Source: JBHHUI01 sp965248775 (GTDB lineage Bacteria > Chloroflexota > Anaerolineae > Anaerolineales > JBHHUI01). From it: 64,000 bases of DNA. Positions 45,109 through 54,571 of the stretch are shown here, piece by piece; positions within the stretch are counted from its first letter, which is position 1; each line of letters opens with the position of its first letter. The stretch spans positions 1,860,001 to 1,924,000 of the forward strand of contig OZ252150.1 of NCBI GenBank assembly GCA_965248775.1, in the 5' to 3' direction. The notes under the pieces were generated by a model that was not told the DNA's origin, did not search any database, and saw only the letters and a list, made by a program, of their open reading frames with translations. Made by a program: the position numbers and the translations under genes.

Positions 45109-46299
45109 TTCACTACCGGACACTTTCTGCGCGGGGCATGTCAAAGGCGACCGGGATGGGCAGATGCTCATTTAGGAACTGTTCCAGCAGGCGCAAGCCG
45201 AGTTGAAATAGGCTCAGATCACAGCGGTCGGTGCGGTGAATGACTTGCACCCAATTATCTCGTTTGGCGATGACGCCCAAGTAGATGATCCAGATGTAAG
45301 CAAGGCAAGCTGCGATCATCAACCGGGCCAGCCGGGCCGGGTCGGCGATATGGCTTTTATGCAAATTGAAGCCCCGGCTTTTCTGGTCGGAGAAGAAAGT
45401 TTCAATACGAAAGCGTTTGTTATACCAGGAACAGGCTTCGGCAACCAGCTCCAGGTTGGTGACCAGATAGAGGGGCTCTTTGCAGTCGCGCTGCCACCAC
45501 GCGATGGCAAGGACGGGCCCATATTCCTGCTGGGTGAAGGCGACATCCGGCACGCCGCGGTATGCACCACGGGGCACATCCAGGTCGGCGAAGGCGAACC
45601 AGTCGCCCCCTTCACATAGCTGGACATGCTTGGCCGTGCGACAGACGTAGGCCCATTCGTAGTCATTCAGAGCCGCCTGGAGGTTCGTGCCATCGAATTC
45701 ACCATCCCCCAGGAAGACGACATCGCTTGCAGGGGGCACCAAAGCGTGTACTTCTGTCAACAACTGCACGTGTGTCGCTTCTGAAAAATGTCCCTTGCTC
45801 CCTTTGACGGTGACCCACGCCACCGGCAAAGCACGTTGCTTGTAGATGACGCTCACCATCAGGGTCAGGCAACCGCGGCCCACTTCGCTGCCGTCCATTG
45901 CCAACACGAGCGTGCGGTCCTGCGCCAGACCCTGCAATAAGGGTTCAGCGAAGGGTAGAAAGAAGACTTCGTTATTAATATGCTCATTCTTGACCCAGCG
46001 GGCGTACCGTTTGACCCGGCTCTCGGGTTTGTTGCCGTCTGGCACTTTCCTGGCGATCGCCGGTAGCTGGCTACTCTGGCTGCGGACAATTCCGCTGACC
46101 ATGGCAGCGAGCGTATCCAAATGGCGAGCCAAGTTGCCCTGCGGTTCTCCTGGGTACAGTTGCCGCAAGGCGCTCTTTATGGCACGATATGTACGGCGGT
46201 TGTCACTCATGGCGATACTCCCCTTGTTCTGTGGTAGAACGGAGAGTGTAGCCGAGAGGCAACCGCTAATCAATCACGGATAAAGTGTCCGGTAGTGAA
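45109..46299 (-). mobile_element. IS4-family insertion sequence, 1191 bp, 8-bp target duplication
   Basis: Inverted repeats TTCACTACCGGACACTTT at both ends and duplication TCTCTGTC (45101-45108, 46300-46307). Removing the element and one copy re-joins the receiver-GGDEF gene. The transposase gene fills nearly all of it and shows no visible defect. Confidence 0.94.
45113..46210 (-). CDS. IS4-family DDE transposase
   Basis: About 365 residues from ATG 46210 (MSDNRRTYRAIKSALRQLYP), with AAGGGGAG upstream. DDE residues: LVLAMDGSEVGRGCLTL (D), DVVFLGDGEFDG (D), and the YREK signature YNKRFRIETFFSDQK, with spacing Y-2-R-3-E-6-K. The stop TAG lies inside the terminal inverted repeat at 45113-45115. 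No frameshift; probably functional. Confidence 0.92.
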   Translation of the reverse strand: MSDNRRTYRAIKSALRQLYPGEPQGNLARHLDTLAAMVSGIVRSQSSQLPAIARKVPDGNKPESRVKRYARWVKNEHINNEVFFLPFAEPLLQGLAQDRTLVLAMDGSEVGRGCLTLMVSVIYKQRALPVAWVTVKGSKGHFSEATHVQLLTEVHALVPPASDVVFLGDGEFDGTNLQAALNDYEWAYVCRTAKHVQLCEGGDWFAFADLDVPRGAYRGVPDVAFTQQEYGPVLAIAWWQRDCKEPLYLVTNLELVAEACSWYNKRFRIETFFSDQKSRGFNLHKSHIADPARLARLMIAACLAYIWIIYLGVIAKRDNWVQVIHRTDRCDLSLFQLGLRLLEQFLNEHLPIPVAFDMPRAESVR

Positions 46300-46821
46300 T
46301 CTCTGTCTGCTGGCGCCGAGACACTTCCAACCCCATGCGTTGTACTTTAAACATTAACTCTTTCTGCTTGCGGCGCAGATCTATCTGACTCTTGACGCGC
46401 GCCAATACTTCTGCGAGACGAATTGGCTTTGTGATGTAATCAACACCACCCGCTTCGAACGCGTATAGCTTGGCGCGTTCATCGTCGAAGCCACTGAGAA
46501 AAATAATCGGGATATCGCGCAAGAGTTCATCTGCGCGGAGACGCTCACATACCTGATAACCGTTCATTCCAGGCAAGTTCACATCAAGCAGGATTAGGTC
46601 CGGTATTGTCCGGCTTGCGAGCGCGAGTGCCTGCTCACCACTGCTGACAGCAGAGAGTTCGTAATCTTCATCTCGTAACGCTGCAGCGAGAAAGTGCAAA
46701 TTGGAAGCATCATCTTCCACCAAAAGAATTTTGCCGTGCGCATTGCTCACGCAGTTGTGTCCCCCTTGCGATCGTGGATGCCTGACAATGATGCAAGGGG
46801 TGTGCCAGTTGCGTGGTTGAA

Positions 46822-47640
46822 TCAGACCGGCGTCAACGGCCAGACGAGTACGTCCAAATTCTCTGAAAAATGCAACAGGGGAGGCGTATCCGGGAGTTCA
46901 ATCTGCGCTGCCGAGGCCATTGAATTGGTATTGATTTCGGCCTCCGCACGCTGCAGCGGCCAAGGTGTATGATGTATTTCTCCTCGAAAGAGAACTCCGT
47001 CTTTACGTTCTGCGTAAAGGCAGTAGCGTTCCGTCAGCCAGTATTCTATCGTCCCGTACTTAGCTGGTTCAATTTTGGAATTGGGATAGTATCTCCCCGA
47101 GAATTCCGCTGGCGGGGAATTATGATGAGTACGATGGCTGGAATACGCAACGGTATTCTCATCATAGCTGATTGTCATGCGGGCATCGAAATACGGGAGG
47201 TAGAACCAGCGGCGGGCTGCTCTCACGGCTATTGGGTTCGCAGCCTCCAGCCCGAAGAAGAAGACGCCGGGCTTACCCCCCAAAGTTACATAGGTACGCA
47301 CGTTTAGCTCCGGGAAGGCAGAAAACCATGGAAAGGCAGGCGTATAGCGTGCCCGAACATTCCGCATCCCAAATGGGATTACGCCCAGCCAGGCTTCGCC
47401 TTCAAAAGTGTCAATCTCGAGCGACGGGGGGAGCAGTGGCCGCAGAACATCGACAGGTACGGGCCAATGGGCAAAGAGTAAATCGTGCCAACTCTGCGTC
47501 ATGTTCCAGCGCCCTTCGAGCAGCGGCCAGGGCCGATGTTCAATCTGTGCGAGAATTCGGCTGGGTGCTAAAGGTTTTGGAGTGCGAATCATGGAAGGTT
47601 TGGAGGGCATCCGACTCCTGGCTGACGTTCTCAACTTCAT
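46822..47640 (-). CDS. YqjF/DUF2071-family protein
   Basis: 272 residues. Typical segments: WPVPVDVLRPLLPPSLEIDT, FEGEAWLGVIPFGMRNVRAR, FPELNVRTYVTLGGKPGVFF, and LTERYCLYAERKDGVLFRGE. The family is widespread in bacteria but has no assigned activity; it has a beta-barrel related to acetoacetate decarboxylase-like folds. It lies 72 bp upstream of the receiver-GGDEF gene on the same strand. A later Met at residue 11 or 17 could be the true start. Confidence 0.82.
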   Translation of the reverse strand: MKLRTSARSRMPSKPSMIRTPKPLAPSRILAQIEHRPWPLLEGRWNMTQSWHDLLFAHWPVPVDVLRPLLPPSLEIDTFEGEAWLGVIPFGMRNVRARYTPAFPWFSAFPELNVRTYVTLGGKPGVFFFGLEAANPIAVRAARRWFYLPYFDARMTISYDENTVAYSSHRTHHNSPPAEFSGRYYPNSKIEPAKYGTIEYWLTERYCLYAERKDGVLFRGEIHHTPWPLQRAEAEINTNSMASAAQIELPDTPPLLHFSENLDVLVWPLTPV

Positions 47641-47681
47641 GGTCAGACGATGCTGAGGTATTTAATCGTCGTATTCACGAT

Positions 47682-48566
47682 TTAGGAAATTTTGAATGTT
47701 TCAATGGTCAGTAGGACTCGATTGCCGGAGGGATCGCGAACCATTGTGCCGGTAGATACCTCCTCGTGCGCATAGTCGACGGCGTCGAGCCGTGCTACTA
47801 CTGAGTCGAGTGCAGTCTCGTCAGCCATTACGACCTCGTACCAGCACAACCCGACGGCATCCTCAGGCGCAACGCTAACACCCTGCCCTGCCCAAATGTT
47901 GAAACCAAGGTGATGATGGTATCCGCCTGCCGACACAAAACCAGCCGAGCCCGCTAACCGAATCATTAGATCGAATCCCAGAATACCGCAGTAAAACGCC
48001 TCAGCTTCGGAAATATCGCCTACGTGCAAGTGCATATGTCCCATGGATGTGCCGGATGCAAGTCCCGTCCACTCGGGGGGCTTATCGCCTACCTCGGCAA
48101 GCACATCCTCGACATCAAGCGGATCGGTCCCCATACGAAGCGAACCATCTTGAAATTGCCACTTGTCGCGCGGTCGGTCGCGATAAATTTCTATTCCATT
48201 GCCATCAATATCCGGAAGATATAGTGCCTCTCTCACAAGATGATCGGCAAATCCGGTAACGGGCGTGCGAGTCTCAGCAATGCGATGCAACGATCGGCCC
48301 AAGTCCCAACGCGAAGGCACTAATATTGCAAAGTGATAGAGCCCGGCCGTGCCTTGCACACGTCGTGCGTTGGATCGTTCGGTCAGGCGCAACAATGGTC
48401 GAGCATCGCCGACCCCAAGCTCCACTGATCCGTTTTCGCGGCTGGATGTTTGCAGGCCAATAATATCTGTGTAAAACTGGATTGACCGATTAAGATCAGG
48501 CACTTGCAAATGTACTGTGCCGATACGTGTGTCGGGATGAATTGATTCAGTATTATTTATCGCCAA
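47682..48566 (-). CDS. Two-domain VOC/glyoxalase protein (ring-cleaving dioxygenase-like)
   Basis: 294 residues with paired VOC modules: IGTVHLQVPDLNRSIQFYTD, LYHFAILVPSRWDLGRSLHR, DGNGIEIYRDRPRDKW in the first; MGHMHLHVGDISEAEAFYCG, GGYHHHLGFNIWAG, and DPSGNRVLLTIET in the second. Metal ligands (His, His, Glu-like) are recognisable in both halves. Related to catechol-2,3-dioxygenase (CatE-like) proteins; substrate unknown. It is followed on the same strand by the YqjF-like gene. Confidence 0.85.
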   Translation of the reverse strand: MAINNTESIHPDTRIGTVHLQVPDLNRSIQFYTDIIGLQTSSRENGSVELGVGDARPLLRLTERSNARRVQGTAGLYHFAILVPSRWDLGRSLHRIAETRTPVTGFADHLVREALYLPDIDGNGIEIYRDRPRDKWQFQDGSLRMGTDPLDVEDVLAEVGDKPPEWTGLASGTSMGHMHLHVGDISEAEAFYCGILGFDLMIRLAGSAGFVSAGGYHHHLGFNIWAGQGVSVAPEDAVGLCWYEVVMADETALDSVVARLDAVDYAHEEVSTGTMVRDPSGNRVLLTIETFKIS

Positions 48567-48690
48567 ACTCCTTTACCTCGAGGGGGATACGTTTTTCTAA
48601 GGCCCATTCTCACGTCCATTCCAGAAAAACAGCTTGACGCAGTTCGCCGGTGCTGGACGTAATCAATTACGGGATGTCAAGAATCAAATC

Positions 48691-49836
48691 CTATAAACGC
48701 AAACGCCGGCGGGGAATTGATTTGTTCCGATCAATAAATGGCAATTGTGTGAACTCCAATTCGCGAACGCCTTCAGGGGTATCCACATCGAGATTTACTT
48801 CAGTCTCAATGACATCGACATCTACTAACGCAAAACCTATATTTCTTTGTAATCTTTGTGAAAAGACTGCCGACGTCACTTCGCCAACCCGTTTCCCCTT
48901 TAGCGATACGGGCCATCTATGTTCATTGTTCATATCAAAAGTTTGCCCACTCATAAAAACGCCGGTTATTTTCTTAGACACGCCAGAGTACTCAAATTCT
49001 GTTAATGCATCTTTTCCCAGGAAATTAGCTGATTTGCTCAGACTAACCAACCTCTCCAAACCCATCTCGTAGGGATTGTTTCCAGACAGGATATCGGAAC
49101 CATAGTCCAGTACACCACCTTCGATGCGACGGATTCGGTTGGGTGACCCAGGCCGTAAGCCAAATGGTTTACCGGCCTCCATAATTTCCTCCCAAAGTTC
49201 GTCTCCTGATTCTTTACCGATAAGATATACCTCGAAGCCTACTTCTGAGCTAAAGCCCGTTCGCGAAATAACAACATCGATGCCGTTTACCGAGGCATTT
49301 ATCCAAGTGTAGTATTTTAAGTCCAGTACGCTATCGTCAAAAACAGCAGAAACAACTTCAGGAGATTTCGGACCCTGAATCTGCAAGGGATAAACGTGAG
49401 GTTTGTCTATCCTCACATCCATGTCGGCAAAAACGGATACCCCTTTGGCCCATAAGTACATATCATTATCAGCCGTAGATAACCAATATTTGTCCTTTGC
49501 CATACGCAATAGTACGGGGTCGTTGAGAATACCTCCATCCTGATTCGTGATAATGATATATCGACACATGCCCACTTCGACCGATTCTAATGATCTTGGA
49601 GTGAGTATATCCATGAAACGGTGCGCATCCTTGCCATTGATTTGCACGATGCGCTGAACGGCAACATCCCATAAACCGGCGTTCTCCACCAAATTCCAAT
49701 ACTCATTAATTGGTGTGTCGTATCCTACCGGCATCCACATGCCGTTAAACGGGTGAAATTCGGTAGCACCGTACTTGAGCGTCGATTTAAAAAAGGGTGA
49801 CTTCTGTACTCTCGGATTAAGGCCGTGTGCTTTCAT
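48691..49836 (-). CDS. GcvT-fold aminomethyl/demethyltransferase, DmdA-like
   Basis: 381 residues. The folate-binding GcvT architecture is clear: AGLWDVAVQRIVQINGKDAH, RFMDILTPRSLESVEVGMCR, GGILNDPVLLRMAKDKYWLS, YPLQIQGPKSPEVVSAVF, SRTGFSSEVGFEVYLIGKES, and PNRIRRIEGGVLDYGSDI. The blocks WDVAVQR, LTPR, GGILNDPV and RIEGG-L-YG are closer to DMSP demethylase (DmdA) than to glycine-cleavage T protein, so tetrahydrofolate-dependent demethylation of a sulfonium or amine is possible. No glycine-cleavage partner genes are nearby. Confidence 0.8.
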   Translation of the reverse strand: MKAHGLNPRVQKSPFFKSTLKYGATEFHPFNGMWMPVGYDTPINEYWNLVENAGLWDVAVQRIVQINGKDAHRFMDILTPRSLESVEVGMCRYIIITNQDGGILNDPVLLRMAKDKYWLSTADNDMYLWAKGVSVFADMDVRIDKPHVYPLQIQGPKSPEVVSAVFDDSVLDLKYYTWINASVNGIDVVISRTGFSSEVGFEVYLIGKESGDELWEEIMEAGKPFGLRPGSPNRIRRIEGGVLDYGSDILSGNNPYEMGLERLVSLSKSANFLGKDALTEFEYSGVSKKITGVFMSGQTFDMNNEHRWPVSLKGKRVGEVTSAVFSQRLQRNIGFALVDVDVIETEVNLDVDTPEGVRELEFTQLPFIDRNKSIPRRRLRL

Positions 49837-50185
49837 GGTGTTTTCACTACCTTAAATAGATGTCGGCAAAGTGCCGCAGAGTAAAATGCGTACTCCAATT
49901 TGTGTGAACTGCACGGGTGCTACTCCCTCGACCACGCCCAGGACGCGTTTGGTTAGATCGTCATACTCATATTTGGGCTTTCAAGCGGAATGGACGGGCC
50001 CGTATCAGTACCCTGATATGTGAGATTTCCGGCCCGATTCCGCACCGAGAACTGCACCTGTGTTGAGTCTAGCATGGAACCATAACTGTCTCAATGGAAT
50101 GAACGATGAACTCAAGTTGGCGTGCCTCGGATATTAAATCTAGCAGGGCCTTTCTCGCTTTCTTGGCCTGAATTAGAATTACTTC
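49837..50185. other. 349-bp gap with a gene remnant and an imperfect hairpin
   Basis: On the minus strand, a 43-codon fragment ending at about 49857 (LGVVEGVAPVQFTQIGVRIL) has coding character but no start; its frame is closed by TGA just upstream. Around 49988-50045 an imperfect hairpin joins GCGGAAT...GGGCCC with GGCCCGATTCCGC and encloses the small stem ATCAG/CTGAT. I see no full gene. Confidence 0.45.
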
Positions 50186-50489
50186 ATGTCCAGAATTGGT
50201 CCGCCCAGGCTGCTCGCTTCGTTCGCTATCCCGAAATACCGTTGGGTTTGGGCAAGTACATTATTCGTCTTCGGAAACCGTGTCGCAAGCCTGCTGGCGC
50301 AGGGATGGCTGGTACTCCAACTCACAGACTCACCCCTCGCTGTGGGATTGGCGGCGGGGTTGCAGGGCGTTGGGCAATTTGCGGGCAGTATCTTCAGTGG
50401 GGTCCTGGTCGACCGGCTAGACCGAAGGCACGTGGCTATACTGGCCGATGCCGTCCCCGGAATGGCAGCATTGTCAATTGTCGGGCTAG

Positions 50490-52075
50490 CAGTTTGTCGG
50501 AGAGCAACCTGAGATAGCGAAATCGGTGATAATCTACGGGCATGGCTAGAAAATTCAAGAAACCCAATTACGAAGTGATGCTCAAACAGACAATCAGTCT
50601 GGAAGAAGCCCTGCCATCCAATCATTTGGCACGATTTGTGGTGGATGTTATCGCCCAGCTGGATTTGGGTATGATCTATGCACAATATGCACCGACGGGT
50701 GGTCAACCTATTGCGCCAGAGATCCTGTTGGGATTGCTCTTCTATGGTTATGCCAACGGGGTGTTCAGTTCTCGTAAGATTGAGAAAGCCACCTATGAGA
50801 GTATCCCATTCCGCTATATTGCCAGTGGGCTGCATCCTGACCACGACACAATTGCCAACTTTCGCAAAACCTTTCTGGCTGAGATCCAAGAGTTATTTGT
50901 GCAGATCTTGCTCCTGGCCCAAGTTGCTGAGGTGCTGAAGTTGGGTAATATCAGTCTGGATGGTAGCAAGGTGCATGCTGATGCATCCAAGAGCAAAGCG
51001 GTCAGTTACAAGCGTCTGATAAAACTAGAGACCCAACTGCGCCAGGAAGTGAACAAACTCTTCGAACTCGGTGAGCAAGCTGATCAGGGTGATCTCCAGT
51101 TGCCGGAAGGGCTCGTCATTGAAGACGAAATTGCCATTCGCAAGAAACGTTTGGCAAATCTGGCAGAAGCCAAAGCCGTCTTAGAAGCCCGTGCGCAGGA
51201 ACGATATGAAGCCGAGAGGGCTGAATACGAAGCCAAACAGCGTGAGCGGGAAGAAAAGTCTCGCAAAACTGGGCATAAACCCCGAGGTCGCAAACCGAAA
51301 CCACCGCAGCCGGGACCACGGGACAAAGATCAGTACAACTTCACTGATCCGGACTCTCGCATCATGAAAAACAGCACCAATAATGGCTTCGACCAGCATT
51401 ACAACGTTCAAGTTGCTGTGGAGCAGGAGAGCCTCTTGATTGTGGCGCCTTCACTTTCGAACCATCCGAATGACAAAAAAGAAGCTGAGCCAACCCTGGA
51501 TGCCATCTCTCCAAAAGTAGGCAAACCAAAGGCTGCCGCTTTGGATTATGGATATTTCAGCAAAGCGAACATCGCAGCACTTGAGAAGCTTGGCATTGAT
51601 CCTTACATTGCTACCGGTCGCGAACCTCACCACAAAAGCTGGCGTACCTTCTTTGAACAAATGCCTGCTCCGCCACCGGAAGATGCCAGTCCGAAAGTCA
51701 AGATGGCTTACAAACTACAAACCGAAATCGGCAAAGCCAGCTACCGTTTACGCAAATGCACAGTGGAACCCGTCATTGGTATCATCAAGGAAGTCCTGGG
51801 CTTCCGCCAGTTTTCTCTGCGCGGCCTGCTGGCAGCAGCCGGGGAATGGTGTCTGGTCTGCCTAGCGTTCAACCTCAAACGCATGCACACCCTCTACCAA
51901 GCAAAGGGTGTGCTTTAGCCGGGGCTGCTTTGGCGCGCCTGCTACTCGCTGAGAGAAGGTGGTTTGCCCTCCATGAAATGCACACTGTTTTACGCTTGTT
52001 TTGTCGCAATCAACTGCTCATTTTGCCTTGTAGGGCTATTCATGTTGTAAAAGTACTTGTCTCTCCGACAAACTG
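50490..52075 (+). mobile_element. IS1182-family element, copy 1, 1586 bp, target CTAG
   Basis: Inverted repeats start CAGTTTGTCGGAGAG at both ends; CTAG flanks at 50486-50489 and 52076-52079. Same length and orientation as copy 2, with about five base differences by eye. Encodes one transposase (50542-51918). Confidence 0.95.
50542..51918 (+). CDS. IS1182-family transposase, copy 1
   Basis: 458 residues. N-terminal DUF772-like region (APEILLGLLFYGYANGVFSS, KIEKATYESIPFRYIASG, HPDHDTIANFRKTFL) followed by ISLDGSKVHADASKSKAVSY (first D), a charged coiled-coil insert (about 165-255), then FDQHYNVQVAVEQESLLIVA, KAAALDYGYFSKANI (second D), and VEPVIGIIKEVLGFRQFSLR (E). Uninterrupted. Differs from copy 2 at three residues (Glu/Ala twice, Leu/Pro once). 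Confidence 0.93.
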   Translation: MARKFKKPNYEVMLKQTISLEEALPSNHLARFVVDVIAQLDLGMIYAQYAPTGGQPIAPEILLGLLFYGYANGVFSSRKIEKATYESIPFRYIASGLHPDHDTIANFRKTFLAEIQELFVQILLLAQVAEVLKLGNISLDGSKVHADASKSKAVSYKRLIKLETQLRQEVNKLFELGEQADQGDLQLPEGLVIEDEIAIRKKRLANLAEAKAVLEARAQERYEAERAEYEAKQREREEKSRKTGHKPRGRKPKPPQPGPRDKDQYNFTDPDSRIMKNSTNNGFDQHYNVQVAVEQESLLIVAPSLSNHPNDKKEAEPTLDAISPKVGKPKAAALDYGYFSKANIAALEKLGIDPYIATGREPHHKSWRTFFEQMPAPPPEDASPKVKMAYKLQTEIGKASYRLRKCTVEPVIGIIKEVLGFRQFSLRGLLAAAGEWCLVCLAFNLKRMHTLYQAKGVL

Positions 52076-52232
52076 CTAGTGCTAACTGAACAAATTGCAC
52101 TCTGGCACGTTCTGATCGCAGCATTCGTTCAAGGGATGGTCTTCGCATTTCGTTGGCCTGCAATGAGCACTATCGTCTTCGCCATCGTGGGTCCGCGTCA
52201 CATGCTCAATGCGTCAGCCAGCCAGATGCTAG

Positions 52233-53818
52233 CAGTTTGTCGGAGAGCAACCTGAGATAGCGAAATCGGTGATAATCTACGGGCATGGCTAGAAAATTCA
52301 AGAAACCCAATTACGAAGTGATGCTCAAACAGACAATCAGTCTGGAAGAAGCCCTGCCATCCAATCATTTGGCACGATTTGTGGTGGATGTTATCGCCCA
52401 GTTGGATTTGGGTATGATCTATGCACAATATGCACCGACGGGTGGTCAACCTATTGCGCCAGAGATCCTGTTGGGATTGCTCTTCTATGGTTATGCCAAC
52501 GGGGTGTTCAGTTCTCGTAAGATTGAGAAAGCCACCTATGAGAGTATCCCATTCCGCTATATTGCCAGTGGGCTGCATCCTGACCACGACACAATTGCCA
52601 ACTTTCGCAAAACCTTTCTGGCTGCGATCCAAGAGTTATTTGTGCAGATCTTGCTCCTGGCCCAAGTTGCTGAGGTGCTGAAGTTGGGTAATATCAGTCT
52701 GGATGGTAGCAAGGTGCATGCTGATGCATCCAAGAGCAAAGCGGTCAGTTACAAGCGTCTGATAAAACTAGAGACCCAACTGCGCCAGGAAGTGAACAAA
52801 CTCTTCGAACTCGGTGAGCAAGCTGATCAGGGTGATCTCCAGTTGCCGGAAGGGCTCGTCATTGAAGACGAAATTGCCATTCGCAAGAAACGTTTGGCAA
52901 ATCTGGCAGAAGCCAAAGCCGTCTTAGAAGCCCGTGCGCAGGAACGATATGCAGCCGAGAGGGCTGAATACGAAGCCAAACAGCGTGAGCGGGAAGAAAA
53001 GTCTCGCAAAACTGGGCATAAACCCCGAGGTCGCAAACCGAAACCACCGCAGCCGGGACCACGGGACAAAGATCAGTACAACTTCACTGATCCGGACTCT
53101 CGCATCATGAAAAACAGCACCAATAATGGCTTCGACCAGCATTACAACGTTCAAGTTGCTGTGGAGCAGGAGAGCCTCTTGATTGTGGCGCCTTCACTTT
53201 CGAACCATCCGAATGACAAAAAAGAAGCTGAGCCAACCCTGGATGCCATCTCTCCAAAAGTAGGCAAACCAAAGGCTGCCGCTTTGGATTATGGATATTT
53301 CAGCAAAGCGAACATCGCAGCACTTGAGAAGCTTGGCATTGATCCTTACATTGCTACCGGTCGCGAACCTCACCACAAAAGCTGGCGTACCTTCTTTGAA
53401 CAAATGCCTGCTCCGCCACCGGAAGATGCCAGTCCGAAAGTCAAGATGGCTTACAAACTACAAACCGAAATCGGCAAAGCCAGCTACCGTTTACGCAAAT
53501 GCACAGTGGAACCCGTCATTGGTATCATCAAGGAAGTCCTGGGCTTCCGCCAGTTTTCTCTGCGCGGCCTGCCGGCAGCAGCCGGGGAATGGTGTCTGGT
53601 CTGCCTAGCGTTCAACCTCAAACGCATGCACACCCTCTACCAAGCAAAGGGTGTGCTTTAGCCGGGGCTGCTTTGGCGCGCCTGCTACTCGCTGAGAGAA
53701 GGTGGTTTGCCCTCCATGAAATGCACACTGTTTTACGCTTGTTTTGTCGCAATCAACTGCTCATTTTGCCCTGTAGGGCTATTCATGTTGTAAAAGTACT
53801 TGTCTCTCCGACAAACTG
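52233..53818 (+). mobile_element. IS1182-family element, copy 2, 1586 bp, target CTAG
   Basis: Same ends as copy 1; CTAG at 52229-52232 and 53819-53822. It lies in the same gene and orientation as copy 1, leaving a 153-bp piece of the transporter (52080-52232) between them, so the pair forms a direct repeat that could recombine. Confidence 0.95.
52285..53661 (+). CDS. IS1182-family transposase, copy 2
   Basis: 458 residues, identical to the copy at 50542 except for Ala in TFLAAIQELF and QERYAAERAEY, and Pro in LRGLPAAAGEW. All catalytic blocks are kept. The Leu-to-Pro change near the C-terminus may affect activity; the two copies are otherwise indistinguishable at the protein level. Confidence 0.93.
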   Translation: MARKFKKPNYEVMLKQTISLEEALPSNHLARFVVDVIAQLDLGMIYAQYAPTGGQPIAPEILLGLLFYGYANGVFSSRKIEKATYESIPFRYIASGLHPDHDTIANFRKTFLAAIQELFVQILLLAQVAEVLKLGNISLDGSKVHADASKSKAVSYKRLIKLETQLRQEVNKLFELGEQADQGDLQLPEGLVIEDEIAIRKKRLANLAEAKAVLEARAQERYAAERAEYEAKQREREEKSRKTGHKPRGRKPKPPQPGPRDKDQYNFTDPDSRIMKNSTNNGFDQHYNVQVAVEQESLLIVAPSLSNHPNDKKEAEPTLDAISPKVGKPKAAALDYGYFSKANIAALEKLGIDPYIATGREPHHKSWRTFFEQMPAPPPEDASPKVKMAYKLQTEIGKASYRLRKCTVEPVIGIIKEVLGFRQFSLRGLPAAAGEWCLVCLAFNLKRMHTLYQAKGVL

Positions 53819-54571
53819 CTAGCCCTAAACATTGCGCGTGTGTTCGGTTCAGGGATTGTGGGAACGCTCATAAATGCTTGGGGCGTGGGCTCGGGATACA
53901 TGTTTGCCACCGCGTGCTCCATAATGGCCGCAGCGTGTATGCTAATGACCGCTGGACCCTTCGTCTCCGGTGTTGCGATTGAACCCCTGGGCCAAGCGGC
54001 GCGCGCCGGGATTAAATACGCGCGGGCGAACAAACCCATTTGGCTCTTGCTGATACTCAGCGTGATCGTCGAAATGTTCGGCTATTCCCACATTGCGTTG
54101 CTACCCATTTTCGCTCGGGATGTACTAGATGTAGGAGCAGTAGGATTGGGGCTACTTGGTTCGGCCGGTGGTGTCGGCGCATTGGTAGGTACCCTCATAG
54201 TCGGCAGCCTTGGTGATTATTCTCGGAAGGGTCCGCTGCTGGTTATAAGCACGCTTCTCAGTGGACTATTCCTTGCAGGCTTCGCTCTTTCCCAGTGGTA
54301 TTTGCTGTCGCTGGCGTTGATCGCGCTTGCGGGCGCAATGCTCATGGTATACGATGTGACATTACAGACATTACTACTCGTCTTGTCAGATGGTCAAATG
54401 CGCGGACGAGTGCAGGGGCTCTTTGCATTCACGATTGGCTCAAATTCTTTGGGTGCCTTGTTGTTGGGGAGTATTGCTGCCGTTTTGAGCGCACCTTTTG
54501 CGCTGGGATTGGCGGGTGGCATTCTGGCCGCAACAGCATTGCAGATGCGATCGACACACAAGCGCCTGTGA

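Larger units (their letters stand above)
44514..46750 (-). pseudogene. Response regulator-GGDEF diguanylate cyclase split by an IS4-family element
   Basis: ATG 46750 opens MSNAHGKILLVEDDASNLHF, the receiver domain, with phospho-acceptor in LILLDVNLPGMNGYQV and the switch lysine in YITKPI. The element at 45109-46299 interrupts it in the linker helix. Deleting it and one TCTCTGTC copy gives SRRQQTEKGIQIQANTDALT in frame, 345 codons in all. The distal part is a GGDEF cyclase: TDALTQLYNRRHFFR, MMDIDHFKAINDTYGH, RYGGEEFVLLLP. The RxxD inhibitory site is replaced by QSPE. The intact protein would make c-di-GMP on phosphorylation. The distal fragment from 45113 could be a lone cyclase only if a promoter lies in the element. 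Confidence 0.92.
50186..54571 (+). pseudogene. MFS transporter split by two copies of one insertion sequence
   Basis: ATG 50186 opens MSRIGPPRLLASFAIPKYRW; MFS hallmarks include the DRLDRRHVAI loop. It is cut at 50489 and again at 52232 by elements at 50490-52075 and 52233-53818. Removing both, plus one CTAG each, gives SIVGLVLTEQIALWHVLIAA and ASASQMLALNIARVFGSGIV in frame, 401 codons, the normal size of a 12-helix permease. The last fragment (54 kb) keeps six helices. Substrate unknown; the family is that of drug or metabolite exporters with an ENTS-like profile. After the stop at 54571 the frame stays open for 29 further codons. Confidence 0.93.

Noticed and set aside
50490..53818. Composite transposon with cargo
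   Set aside because: The 153 bp between the copies is an in-frame piece of the interrupted permease, and each copy has its own CTAG duplication, so they inserted separately.
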